Shown: piece by piece, positions 1 through 13,100 of the stretch
Position numbering within the stretch: the first letter of the stretch is position 1
Layout of the letters: each line of letters opens with the position of its first letter
Assembly (NCBI GenBank): GCA_029706075.1
Contig: JAINUG010000020.1
Span: 6,105,860 to 6,169,859 of the forward strand
From: Aldrovandia affinis
Taxonomy: Eukaryota; Chordata; Actinopteri; Notacanthiformes; Halosauridae
Length of the DNA stretch: 64,000 nt
Direction: 5' to 3'
Made by a program: the position numbers and the translations under genes
Notes under the pieces: model-generated
Seen by the model: only the letters and a program-made list of their open reading frames with translations
Database searches by the model: none
Told to the model about the DNA's origin: nothing

Positions 1-3000
1 AGCAAACATCGATTTAATTCAAACATTTGCATTTATTTTATGAAAAAAATGATTTTTTTAAGTGCATTTTCTTCTAATACACCGAAGGAAACGGTTTACA
101 TTGCTTGTGGAAATAAGTGTCATTTTGAGTGTTTTATAAATGCATTTTATCCAATATTGAATAAATCGAGTGTTCTCATTAAAGGATTTAGTAATTACCC
201 CTAACGTAAAACATAAATCAGTCTGTAATGGATCTATTCATTCAAATTAGTTGGTGGATCAAGCAAGTGATTGCTATTGATCTTTCTGTGTACCGTCTAC
301 ATTAGGGAGTCAATGGCTGCTGGGGGTTTTACGGTGTCCCGATGCCACCTAGTGATACTCATCTGTAATGATCGCGTGTGAACAACATCCTCTTGCTGCC
401 CAGTATTTAAAAAATGAAGACCTGTTTTGGGAACAGCTGGCACCCACCTGACTGGTGAAATTTAATCTAAACCCTTATTGTTTTTATTTAAAAATTCATT
501 TACACAAGAGAGGAGAGTTCATGATGGGGACTGGTACAGTAATGAGAAGACTTCACAAGTAGAAAATTCACACAGTCATAATATTCTTTCAACACCATAA
601 AAAAGCAAGACTCCGTTTATAAAAAGGAAGAACACAGGCAAGAAATGTCCAGAATCTTTTTTTTCCAAATAGACAATGATGGCACAGCTTCTTCTTGTTA
701 TAAATGATCAATTCCAGGAAAGTTATCGTTTCTGTTCAGGTCTTCTCTTGCCATCTATGTTGACCGCAGAGAAGGAAGTGAAAAGTTTGTGGCAGCTGTG
801 TGGAATAAGGATAAGACGGCTTTGCAATCATGATCAGAAAGTCTTACGGAGCCACAGACACCTTCTTTAGTGCTGCTCTCCGCAGAAACACCCAGAAGCC
901 ATGGAGAAGAAAACAGTCATTGTGGTTGAGATTGGTTCTCCAGAAACATGGGCAAGGCTCTTGGGTGCACTGCTAGGGGACAGAAGAGATTGAATGTGAA
1001 TCTGCATTGGGGTCCTGCAAGTTGGGGACAAGGACAGCAAATGGTGCTCTCTTGGCCTCCCGCCGCCAGGTGGCACTATGCTTTGCATTTTCAGTCCAAC
1101 CCCTGGACATCAAGCTGTTTGTATGATGGTGGACCCAAATTGCCTGTAAAATTATACCGAGAGAGTCAAGAGAAAAGGACACAGAGAAAGAGCAACAGTA
1201 TGACTTGGCAGACATGGGTCTTATGGTGTAAAATGGGAACTTGAAATTATTTTCATTGGATATGGGACGTCTAGCTTCTAGAGATTTTGGTAGTTCTTTT
1301 ATCTGCATTTGAAGAGATAAGTTCATAGCTGACGATTATTTGTTTATTTGTTTATTATTGATTATTTTATAGTATTATTTGTCCTTCGCTGTGAACATAC
1401 AGCTAATTTTTCAAGATTAATATTAATACAAAACAAATTATATGATAGATTCCACTAAATATGACTGTGAACTTGTATAAATGTATGATTGAAAGAAATA
1501 TTTTTAAATATAAAATATTTTCACATTATGAAAATTGTGCTCTTTCCATTTCTTTTTCAAATGTAATAATTCTAGGAACAATTTTTTCCACACCAACACA
1601 GCAGAATGAGCTAAATGACAGGCTTCTGATTAATACAGAAAGGTAGTGATGCTGCATGTAATTTCTTCTTCATTGTAAAAGGTTTTCACTGTTTTAAAAC
1701 AGGTTATGTTCATTTTTCCATGTCATTCTTGTAGCATGATTGGAGATGGTTAGGCTAAGCACTGTAGTGTGCAAGAAGGCTGCAGGAACAGGTGTTTTTC
1801 TTTAAATTGAATACCACTTACCCAGTCTGCAAAATATTTAACAATAACAATATTCAACTAGTTAGGGACACCATTTAAAATGTAAATGTACTGAAAATTG
1901 TAAAATGAGCACGTCATTTCTCACCACAGTTTAAAATGTACACATATTGAAAAGCATGGAATTGGTTTTTCAACAGAAGACTCTCTAAATGTGAGGTCTT
2001 AATAGCATGTACAAGTGGCCATCCTGAAATGTTTGAGCCCATTTATTTTAGTTACATTTGGATATGTCTTTATATTCTAATTTAGGTTTTAGTAATCTTA
2101 GTTCGTTACGATTTGCCTGTGCTCCCAGTGAGGCGTGTTACTTCGCAAACCAAAAACTCGCAAAGGCCAATGCACTACTAAAATACATAAAATATATAAT
2201 TTACACAAGATTACATCTGTAGCTTGGCTACTGTGATAAAACTATAATTATGTGTTAATGATAAATAATGTACCAGAGAAACTGGTCATGTTACAGCCTA
2301 ACGGAATGAATAAGAACTACTTAATTTGCCAATGTAAAAAAATTATAGTAATAAAATTACATGGGAAAACTGGAAGCAGAATAATGCATTCTGGGTTTTG
2401 CGTGAGGGTTAGATAGCCTGAATTTCGATCTGCAACCACAAAAGTATTTAAAATAAGTTAGCAATTTACAATGAAGCATTTCTGCATCTCCTATTTAACA
2501 CTCGTTATTTCAGCAACATACAGACACCAGAAGGCCTTCACAAGCTGTGCCAATCTCCTCGATGAGCATGCCACTGCCACATTATAAAGATTTCATGATC
2601 TAATGCAGCACTTTATAACAGCTGGTTCTCAATGACATTGGGTATATTTTATTGATCAATTTGTTTTAAATACCATGCCCTATATCACGATTAGTCAGAG
2701 GCTACAAACACCTACATTTCCTTATGAATGATTTATAATGTGGCAACATCATGTTGATGAAGACAAGACTCACGTAATTAATGACAGCCTTAAAGAAAGT
2801 TCAGTTTAATTTAAAGTGTGGCTGATTCGTTCAATTAGATGACTTTGGCCCCGATTCACACTCAAGTCAAATATTAACATCTTAGGGGGATTCACGCTGA
2901 CATTATGCATCAAATTGACGCATAGGTATGCATTGTTGGTTCAATGTGGGCATCTTCAAACAACAGTTGCCTGGTTTAAAGTGGTGTATCGAACATCTAA

Positions 3001-3929
3001 GAGAGTACAGCATGAATGCTTTCATTTTAGACGGTCAATTTAAGAGGGGGTGTTTAAGCATGTCGTTTAAACATTTCACATTTTCAAAATGTGTTCATGC
3101 CTTTTGTTCCATCTTTGCTATGACCAATTTGCCTAATGATCAATAATTTTTCAGGTCACAATAAAGTACTATACATAGCAGGTGTTTCCGGTCAGTCTGA
3201 CACATTCCGTGGGATAGAGTGGAGTGTGAATCAGGCCAGAGCAGAGCAGAGCTTGCCACTGAAACCACAGCCGACACTGTGGACGTGCAGAACAGTTTGG
3301 CGGCTATGATGCGCACGTTATGCGAGCACAGGCCCAGCAGGGCTGCACACAGAGATGCGCGCACACACAGATCTCCCCAACACCACAGACATACACACGC
3401 GTAGATACGCCATCTTCCCCACTGCTGGAGGAGTGCACAGCAGGGGCGGAGCAGGAAGGGCAAGGAGCAAGCAGGAAATAGACAGTAGTAGTAACACCAG
3501 CTGTAAGGAAGTGACGATGAGTTAGGGTGGGCAAGAGGAAGCTAATGTCTTCTGTTAATGAACTGAATTATATCAGGGTCTGAAAGAGATGTTAAATCAT
3601 AATCTCTTTCAAATGACATGTTTCAACTCAAGAAAACAGGAAACTGGGCCAACTTAGTCAGGATATTGTGATGTCAGTATCCAATTCTAGAACTTGTATG
3701 TCTCTTTGCTGCTCAAAGAAACCCTTAATTCCTCCGGATAATTCTGGATGAGGACATGGGAAAGATGAATACCTTTCGTTGCACCGTCCGTGAAGCCAAA
3801 TTCGATGGGAGTGTGGTGGCTGCGCTCTGGTGTGGGTGGTAAGGAGGAAGGGGTTCTTGGCTGTCAGCAGCACATCTGAGAGGGCAAGCGTCTAGGCTAA
3901 GCGTCACTCAAGGGGGGGGGGGTTCTTAC
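1..3929. other. Region downstream of rbbp5, no confirmed gene
   Basis: No open frame here resembles a known protein; the frames around 0.7-1.3 kb and 3.1-3.5 kb overlap each other on both strands and look accidental. The region lies directly downstream of the last rbbp5 exon I can place, so it may contain the final rbbp5 exon and 3' UTR. A run of 11 G lies at 3,912-3,922. One in-frame acceptor candidate on the minus strand (ctctcag near 3,880) would open a frame of about 70 codons, but that frame does not match the RBBP5 C terminus I know from mammals. Confidence 0.4.
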
Positions 3930-4121
3930 CTGGCACTTCTGCCTGCACTTTGCCCTTCGCTCCGCCTCCTCCTTCTCCATCCAGAGGGAACCCCCTGTCC
4001 CCCTTGTAGACTTTGGCTCTAAAGGGAGAGTCTTTCTCTTTACCTTTCGATCCCTTTGGCCGGCCTGCAGTCTTCTTCTTGGACTTGCTGTCACCCTTAA
4101 CGCCCAGCAGGGGGTGCACTT
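3930..4121 (-). CDS. rbbp5: rbbp5 coding exon 13 (last exon placed)
   Basis: Encodes residues 471-535 ([20 protein letters not shown] through [11 protein letters not shown]). The donor gtaagaa is followed at once by 11 C on the coding strand. If it is not spliced, the frame adds GKNPPPLE and stops at 3,904. A Gly/Glu-rich insertion ([11 protein letters not shown]) differs from the mammalian protein. Confidence 0.9.
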
Positions 4122-7100
4122 CTGTGGGTACAGAGAGAGGAGGAGGGAGAGAGAGAGAGAGAAAGCAGGTCAGTGCCACGGGGCACAGACCCCCATACGC
4201 AGCAGGCACATTAAAGTCTCAGCGCTGATATTGGACTGGACCACTCAAAGAGTCAAAGACTGTTATGATGAAAAGCAGTAACACATACAACTCCATGGCA
4301 ACAGACCCACTGACACAATCCATACCTTTGTAGCAGAAAAGTATCAGATCTGTAATTATTCCTTTTCTCCCAGAATTTTGAAAGCCCAAATGTAATTGTG
4401 GGCTCATGCCTATATTAACTGTGTGATTTTGATCGCGTGCGATTTGCATTTATAATTATGTCTGTGTGTATACTCGGGAAATCAATCAGTGAATCATTCA
4501 AGAACACATGACCCAAACTCATGCAATACTGATAACGTAAGGTTCCGTTAATCTGATCTATGCATCAAGACAAATTAGAAAGCACAGAATTTTTCACGTT
4601 TGTTCCCTAGCGTTGAGCGCCACATGACTGACACGATGACACGACAGTTCAGATGGATTTACCTCTAAACTAGAACAAGTGTAGCCTGTCCTCTCAAGTG
4701 ATTCCATTCATTTTAATGAATTTAATTCACCATCTCTTATTATTGACATTCTTAAACCCGAAGAGAAGAAAAAAACGCTGTATAATGTGAGATAATTAAG
4801 AGACGTATGGTGTATGGGCGCGTGTGGGGTATACGTTTGTGTCGGTCGTTTCGTGGGAGCATTCATGCACAAGCCCCACCGTCACTTGGGACGCCCTGCA
4901 GCTCGATGGTGGTGGTTCGGGCCTTCTTCTTCGGCGGCGCCCCCTCGGCAGAGGGCTGGCGCTGCTTCTTCTCCCCGGCCCCGGCGTGGGCAGAGCCATC
5001 CTCGGCAGGGGTCGTCTGCCCGGCCGCATCGGGCGGGGGGCCGAAGGGATTCTCCTCGGGGTCCTCCACCTCGGGCGCAATGGGCAGGTACAGCAGGGCC
5101 TTGTAGTCCTCCAGCTCCTCGTCACTGCAGGAGACGCCGGAGGTCAGACTCCATGAGGTTTCACAATAATCCACAACTCTAGACTACAGGCACTTGACCT
5201 CCTGCCAGAAAACATCACCCCACATCAACACAGGACATTCTGACATAAGGCATTTTATTTTAACAGTACACCGCCACCCTCATTCAATCACTTGCTACAC
5301 TACCTTGACTACATTTCCCCATAGTTCAGCTTTTGGTACAAGCAAATGCTGCACTGCACACCTCCACCATTATGAGCATGGTCTCACCTGCTGCAGAAGG
5401 CCATGATGGGGTCAACCGAGGTCACATCCACCTCCTCGTCCTCCGCTGCGTCTGCACCTGGGATATAGAAAGAGGAGGGGAGAGAAAGTCATGCCTGGCA
5501 GGTAAGAAAATAAACTTTAGAGCCATTTAACAAAAGCCCCATCCACTGAGGAACATTCCAAATGGTGTAGTCACCTGTACATTATATTTCTGTGGCCAGT
5601 CATTTAAATTCTCCACCTGTCGGTCAATGAATTCCAACACAAGATTTTGCAAAGACTTAATTTGAATTCTGTAACTTAATTGACCCTCTTCCAACCCTGT
5701 TTTAAAGATGACCAAAAGCAAAAAACCTGAAGTTACAGAATTCTTATTCTCAAGTGATTTTGCGGATCCGTGGACTTTTTAAAAGATGGCAGAGAGTCGG
5801 ATGACGGACGCCATTAGATTTTCTTATTGAAGTAGTCCAAAATCTGGTAATAATGAAATTGCTTTTCAGGAGGCTTTATGTTGTAGTCACCTAGTGTAGT
5901 GTAGTGCAGATTAGTGACAGTAGGGGCATATAGCATCTGTGATGAGCCTCTGCCATACCGGTCTGCTCTGGCTCGCTCTTGTCCTCATCCTCAATGTCGA
6001 ACTCTGACTCCCTTTCTTCGTACTCCACATTCTCATCCAGCTCCTTAAAGTCTGGCGCAAAGGCACTCCAGTTTTCCTGAGGGCCAAACAACACAAGATG
6101 GGACTACTGTTCAAACATTGTTTTTCCATTTCCATTTCCACTTCCATTTTAAGCATTTAGCAGACGCTCTTATCCAGAGCGACTTACAAGATGTGCATTA
6201 ATACATGGTAGGAACAATCATAGGTGATGAGGTCACAGGATACCAATTATCAATGAATTCACCAAATTTGTTGATAGTCAGAGCACTAGTCAGAGCTCAC
6301 AATTCAATTAAAAGTCACAAAATATTCACACATTTTACATTTACATTTTAAGCATTTAGCAGATGCTCTTATCCAGAGCGACTTACAAGATGTGCATTAA
6401 TACATGGTAAGAACAAACATAGTTTGCGCAAGAGATCAGTGCAGTAATACAGCGATAGACACCGTTGCAGGCAGCTGCGTACCATACCTGTAACACTGGG
6501 AAGGAAAAGGTTAGTACTTTATTTTATTTATTTATTTATTTTTTAAATTAGGAGTAAGCAGGGATACATTCTTTACGTAAAGTAAATCATTATATTTAAT
6601 GTTAGCATTCCCTTAAATATTTATCTTACTCAAACTTAAACTTGACAAGACTACCTCTGGGGGAAAAACTAAAAAAAGCCAGAGCAAGCAAGCTAGGAAT
6701 AGTCATTGGTTGTCCAGATCGTGCAGCCATGGCAAGTTTCATGTGCCATATTGATGCACATTTTTATATATCACAATATATGTAAGATCTCCTTCATTTA
6801 CATTGATGATAAACCAATGGAATAATACCAGAAAAAAGTTAATATAGAGCATAACGATGACTACTGTTAACTTCCCAGTGTTACGATTATTGGTGGGTGA
6901 GGGTGTGAGTGTCTATGTACACGACAGGCACTCACCACTTGGTTCTGGGCCCAGATGGACACCACTCCGCTAGAGATTGAAGCAATGATAGGTCGCACCG
7001 GGTGCCACTGCCGAGGGACAGAGGGGTTAGCCGGGTCAACACTGGAAAAGGAGCACTGACACACCTTAACCTTGACACGTAACTTCACAGCTGCACAGAG

Positions 7101-10100
7101 AAACACCAGTCAATTATTATAAAGATAATTATCTATGGAGTTACTGTATGACTGTCTTGGATTGTAGTTGGGGTTGTGGAGTTCAGTTGGGAGTGCTACA
7201 TCTTGTTCACTAGGTAAACAGTATATGCCGCTGAATTTGTATCATAGCAATTGAGGTTAAGTATCAAGTTTCGAGAGCAAATGGGTATGTGGCTCCTTTA
7301 ATTTCAATCAACAGTCATACAGCCCCATTCCTGTGCTCTAAAGTCTAAACAAAGACTTACACCTTGAAGTTCAACAAAGTTTTAGCGACATTTGTTGAGA
7401 TGGATGTTATATCAAAAAGGTTTAATTACATTTCATAACACAACAATTTTCTTTCCAATATACACGACCAGTCCAAGGTTTTAGAACACCTCAATTTTTC
7501 CAGTTTTTATTGAAATTTACAGTTCAATGTTTCAATGTACTCTGCAATTAAAGCATAGAACAAATAAACAACTGGAGATAAAAAAGAAATCATGGAATCG
7601 TTTTGTTTAACAAAATGTAATCTACATTTTTGACTCATCAAAGTATCCACCTTTGCAGATATAACAGCCGAACACACTCGTGGCATTCTTTCTACAATGG
7701 AAACCAAGTATAAGTTCTTCCCAACACTGTTGCAAAAGTGCCCACAAATATGTTGCACTTGTAGGTTGCTTTGCTTTCACCCTTCTGTCCAGTTCATCCC
7801 AAACCAGCTCGATGGGGTTTAAGTCTGGAGACTGTGCTGGCCATTCCATGATTTGAAGCCTACCATCTTGTTCTTTTCTTCTAAGGTAGTTCTGACAGAG
7901 CCTGGAGGTATGTTTTGGGTCATTATCTTACTGTAGGATGAACCCCTGACCAACTAGGTATGACCAGAGGGTATTGCATGGTGCTGCAAAATGCTGTGGT
8001 GTCACACACTGAGGAACCATCCTTTCGCCTACTCGACGGCGTACAAAAACCCTGCATGATGAACCGAAGATTTCAAATTTTGATTAATCGGTCCCTAAGA
8101 CCTTCTTCCAGTCTTCAGTAGTCCACTGGCGGTGCTTCATGGCCCAGTCAAGCCTCTTTTTATTATTTTGCCATCTTAGCAATAGCTTTCTTACTGCCAC
8201 TCGACCTGTCAAACCTGCAGCTCGAAGTCTTCTTTTCACAGTTGAAACTGAGACTTCCTTACTTCGACCAGTGTTAAGCTGTTGTCCTGTGAGCCACCTA
8301 TCATGCAAGCTGTTGACTCTCAGAAACTTGTCTTCTGATTCTGTTGTGGCTTTGGGTCTGCCAGACGTCTTCCTGTCAGTTTCCAAGTGCCTTTTGATGG
8401 TGTAGGAAACCGTACTCACTGACACCTTGGCCCTCTTTGCAATTTCTCTAAAGGAAAGACCTACACTTTTAAGGGTTATAATGGTCTGTCTGTCTTCCTT
8501 TGTTAATTGCCTTTTTCTCGCTATTATGATAGCAATATACTACTTCCTGCAGTGCAATATTGTCCAAATAATGCTTTAGAGGGTGTAGTAACACAGTCTG
8601 TTCCAATACTGCTTTTATACAGACAGAGGGTTTGTAAGTAATCAACAAAAGTTGTGACACCTGTACCGCTTACCTTTGTACCATTCCAGGTTATTCACTG
8701 GACTTGAACTGCTTACATTTCAGTAAAAACTGGAAAATGGGGGTGTTCTAAACCCTTTGACCGGCAGTGATGATTGAAACTGACAGAGCTAGTTCTCACT
8801 CAGATATATTTTCCAATACTCTTATCGGTTGTGAATCAGGAAATGTATACACTGTCAGTTTCATACAATGGTTGGAAGCAGAGGAAGTCTCCACAGCGTG
8901 CATGCGTGTACTTTCCAGGGAATCCCAGAAGCACAGGGCTCGTATTTCACCGGTCACTTTATTGAAATGTGGGGGCAGGAGATACAATGGGGGAAATAAG
9001 TATTGAACACATCAACATTTTTCCCAGTACATTTATTTCCAATGAGGCCATTCAAGTGAAATTTGCACCAGACTTTGGTATTAACTCAAGAAATCCAGAC
9101 AAAAAATCTAAACATTAAAAGTCCATATGTAAATAAAGTTATGTGTAATAAAGTGGAATGACATAGGAAAAAAGTATTGAACACACTAACTGAAATTAAT
9201 TGTTACTGAAGTAACTAATCACCCGCAGTATTCAGGTGTGATTTTGGCCCATTCCTCTACACAGATCGTCTTTAAATCTTGAAGATTGCGGGGGGCCCTC
9301 TTGTGAATCTGGATCTTCAGATGCTTCCACAAATGTTCAATTGGGTTTAAGTCAGGTGATTGACTGGGCCATTCCAACAAGTTGATTTTCTTTCTCTGAA
9401 ACCAATTGCGAGGTTCCTTTGCTGTATGCTTTGGATCGTTGTCCTGCTGGAAGGTCCATCCATGTCTCATCCTCAGCATCCTGGTGGATGGCAGCAGGTT
9501 CATCTCAAGAATCTCTCTGTACATGGCTCCATTCATTGTTCCTTCAATGATATGAAGTCTGCCAGTACCACGAGAGGAGAAACAGCCCCACATCATGATA
9601 CTTCCACCTCCAAACTTCACTGTTGGTATAGTGTCATTCGGGTGATGTGCAGTGCCATTTCTCCTCCAAACATGGTGTGTTGTGTGACAGCCAAAAAGTT
9701 CAATTTTGGTCTCATCTGACCACAGTACATGCTCCCAGTAGTTCACTGGCTTGTCCAAATGTTGTTTGGCAAACTTTAAACAAGCTTCAACATGTCTTTT
9801 TTTCCAGTAGTGGAGTCTTGCGGGCTGAGCGTGCACAGAGGCCATGGTGGTGGAGTGCATTGCCTACTCTCCCTTCTGTCACAGTTGTACCTGCTGCCTC
9901 CAAGTCTTTCTGGAGCTCTTTCCTAGTGGTCCTTGGCTCTTTGGCTACTCTTCTAAGTATCCTTCTGACTCCCTGATCAGAAATCTTGCGAGGAGCTCCT
10001 GTGCGTGGCCGGTTGATGGTGGAGTGATGTTGCTTCCACTTACGGATAATGCCCTCAATGGTGCTTACTGGAAGATTCAGAAGTTGTGAAATACGTCTGT

Positions 10101-13100
10101 AGCCAATTCCATTTTCATGTTTTGCAACAATCTGTTGCGAAGGTCTTGAGAGAGCTCTTTGCTTTTACCCATCATTAGATGTTTCTTGTGTGGCACCTTG
10201 GTAACAAAAAAAACCTTTTATAGCCCATCAATATATTCTAACCCAGCTGACATTAATTAGCACAGATTGGAGGTAGAGTTGCCTCCTAATTAGTTATGGT
10301 TTTCAGCTGGTTCCTTGCCTTTCCTTGCTGTGGTGTACTGCCTTTTCTTAGTGTGTTCCAATACTTTTTTCCTGTTTCATTCCACTTTATTACACATAAC
10401 TTTATTTACATATGGTCTTTAATGTTTAGATTTTTTGTCTGGATTTCTTTAGTTAATACCAAAGTCTGGTGCAAATTTCACTTGAATAGGCTCATTGGAA
10501 ATACATTTACTGGACAAAGTGTTGATGTGTTCAATACTTATTTCCCCCATTGTATGTCTCCAGGTACAGTGAGAGTAGAAGTGGGATGATGGTCATTTCG
10601 CAATTTTTTTCGTCACAACAAACTTTTTTCTGATGCATGAAATACGAGTCCTGCCCTCACACACACATACACATTCTCACGCACCCACACGCACCTGCAC
10701 CCGCACACGCACACACACACACACACACGCACACACACACCTGGCTTCCAGTGCTTTGAACCACATCCTCATGACACTACAGTGAGTGGGCCTCACCGCC
10801 ACATCCAGCAGCAGCTCTCCCCGTGTGCCATGCAGGATCTTCACCAGGTTCCCGATGCTCTTCTCCCATATGTACAGGGCATGCTGGCGAGCTGAGCCTG
10901 CTACTATATACTCCCCATCCCCCGAGAAGCAGCATTTCTTCCAGGGTGTCCTGTCCAGGAGAGAATAATGAAATATTTTCCATTTCACAAAAGTTTTATG
11001 AATGGCAAGTCGAAGTGCAAGTGTGCTTCAGTAATGTGCAAGGTGACAGGACAGCTGGCACATCAAACAGGGTTCAAAATTAAGGGCTGCCTGAGAGAAT
11101 TTGATTCTTTTTTTTTTTCTTTCCACTTTGAAGTTGTAGGGTAAAATGTGGAAATAAAGGTGGAAAAAGTCAGATTTATTATTTTACTTTCAGGCTGCAA
11201 GGAAACAAAAAGTGACACTTTTGAGGCAGGGTGTAGATTTTAAACAGGCACTGTATATTCAAAATCACCTTTCAATATGGAAGTGACTGACTTAAGACAT
11301 TTTCTAAAGACAATGCTTTCATCAATAAGGCCACTTGTCATATACAGTGAGCACCATAATTCATTGGACAGTGACACATTTTCTGTTATTTTGGTTCTGT
11401 ACTCTAGCACTTTGAGACTGAAAGGATACAATGAGGTTGAAGTGCAGACTGTCCGCTTTAATTTTAGGGTATTTTCATCCATATCGGATGAACCGTTTAG
11501 AAATTATATACTTGTTTCGGGGACTTTTTGCCTGTCGTCTCTTCAGCATGTAAAATGCATGTTCAATTGGATCCAGATCCGGTGATTGACTCTGCCAGTC
11601 AAGGATTTTCCACTTTTTGGCTGTCAAAAACCCCTTTGTTGCTCTAGCAGTATGTTTTGGGTCATTGTCTTGTTGCATGATGAAGTGTCGTCCAATGAGT
11701 TGAGGCATTTGGTTTTATCTGAGCAGATAAAATATTTCTGTAGACTTCAGAATTCATTGTTCTACTTCTGTCTGCAGTGACATCATCGATGTAGACAAGT
11801 GAGCCCGTTTCACTGGCAGGCATACAGGCTAAAGCCATAACACCCCCTCCCACCATGTTTCATGGATGAGGTGGTATGCTTTGGATCATGGGCATTTCCT
11901 TTTTTTCTCCACACTTTCCTCTTTCCATCACTCACAACATGGTACATGTTAATCTTTGTCTCATCTGTAGGACTGCCCCCGACTAAAACAAATCTTGGTC
12001 GACCAACAGTCGTCCGTTTTTTTTTTTTTTTTTCCGATTGGTCGAAACTTTTCTTTCTTCCTATATGACACATCCTATTTGTTTGAATAAATACAACTAT
12101 ATGCACACTGCGCTTGTCTCATGTTTTATAACTTTAAGTGAATGACACAAATGACTAACAATAGGCTAATAACTTTATGGAGCCGTAGTTCAAGACTACT
12201 TGAAAGGAAAAAAAACCTCTTCATGCTGCCCTTGCAGATTCTGCCGTTGCGCTTGTGAAGTTGCGGTATGTCCACATAATAGGCTGATGCTTTTATTTGA
12301 CCACAACCATAACACATTCTAATGCGTAGGATATGTTTTATTTAATTAACCAGGTTGGTCTCATTGGGATTTAAAATCTCTTTTGCCAAAAAATAGGCTA
12401 ACAAACGAATGATCACACATAGCCTAATGTCTTAAATTGTAGCCTAAAGCTGAACATAAAGTGGCTATAGCCTATCGAAAATAACTTACTCGAGTCGGAG
12501 ACCATCTGATGGCCTACTTTCCCCAGTCGTTTCATGTTATGGCACAGGAACACTAGCTTGTCCACATTTTTTGGCAAAAGGCTGCCGTTTTATTAACGAT
12601 AAACCCTGCCCTAGAAAACGCGTTGGCAAAGTTTACATTCCACTTTCTTGGATCGTCCGTGATTAAAACAAAATGCTGCCATACTCCAGATTTTTTCTTT
12701 GACCTTATGTTCTTAGGTTATATCGAAATGAGTAATTAAAGTATGCCTATATCACTAATCTTAACTGTAGGCAAATCTTAGGCTACAATTAAAATGCACA
12801 TTCACGTGCCTAAAACAAAAAGGATACAATATAGGCTACATGAAAGGGGTGTTACGCATGTTAGTTATAAATATATAAACCATACAATTAGCAAAACACA
12901 TTTATTATAAAATGTTACTTTTATTAGTTTTGTAGAATTATTCACAACATTACTATTACCTTAACTGCCTAAAGAAAACATATATAGGCCTAGCTATGTT
13001 AAGAGTGAAGGACTGTCGCTGCCATACTAGTAGAATCCAGAATGGATTATTCTACTGACAAGCGTGCCGAACTGTGGCGCGAATCTAGGTGTCTCATGCT

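Noticed and set aside
676-1326. Overlapping open frames on both strands
   Set aside because: They overlap each other, match no known protein and lack splice support.
3140-3534. Frames rich in Cys/Ala on the minus strand
   Set aside because: Low-complexity composition and overlap with plus-strand frames; no family resemblance.
4796-5182. Four long overlapping frames
   Set aside because: They are shadows of GC-rich rbbp5 exon 12; only the 4,880-5,124 minus frame is real.
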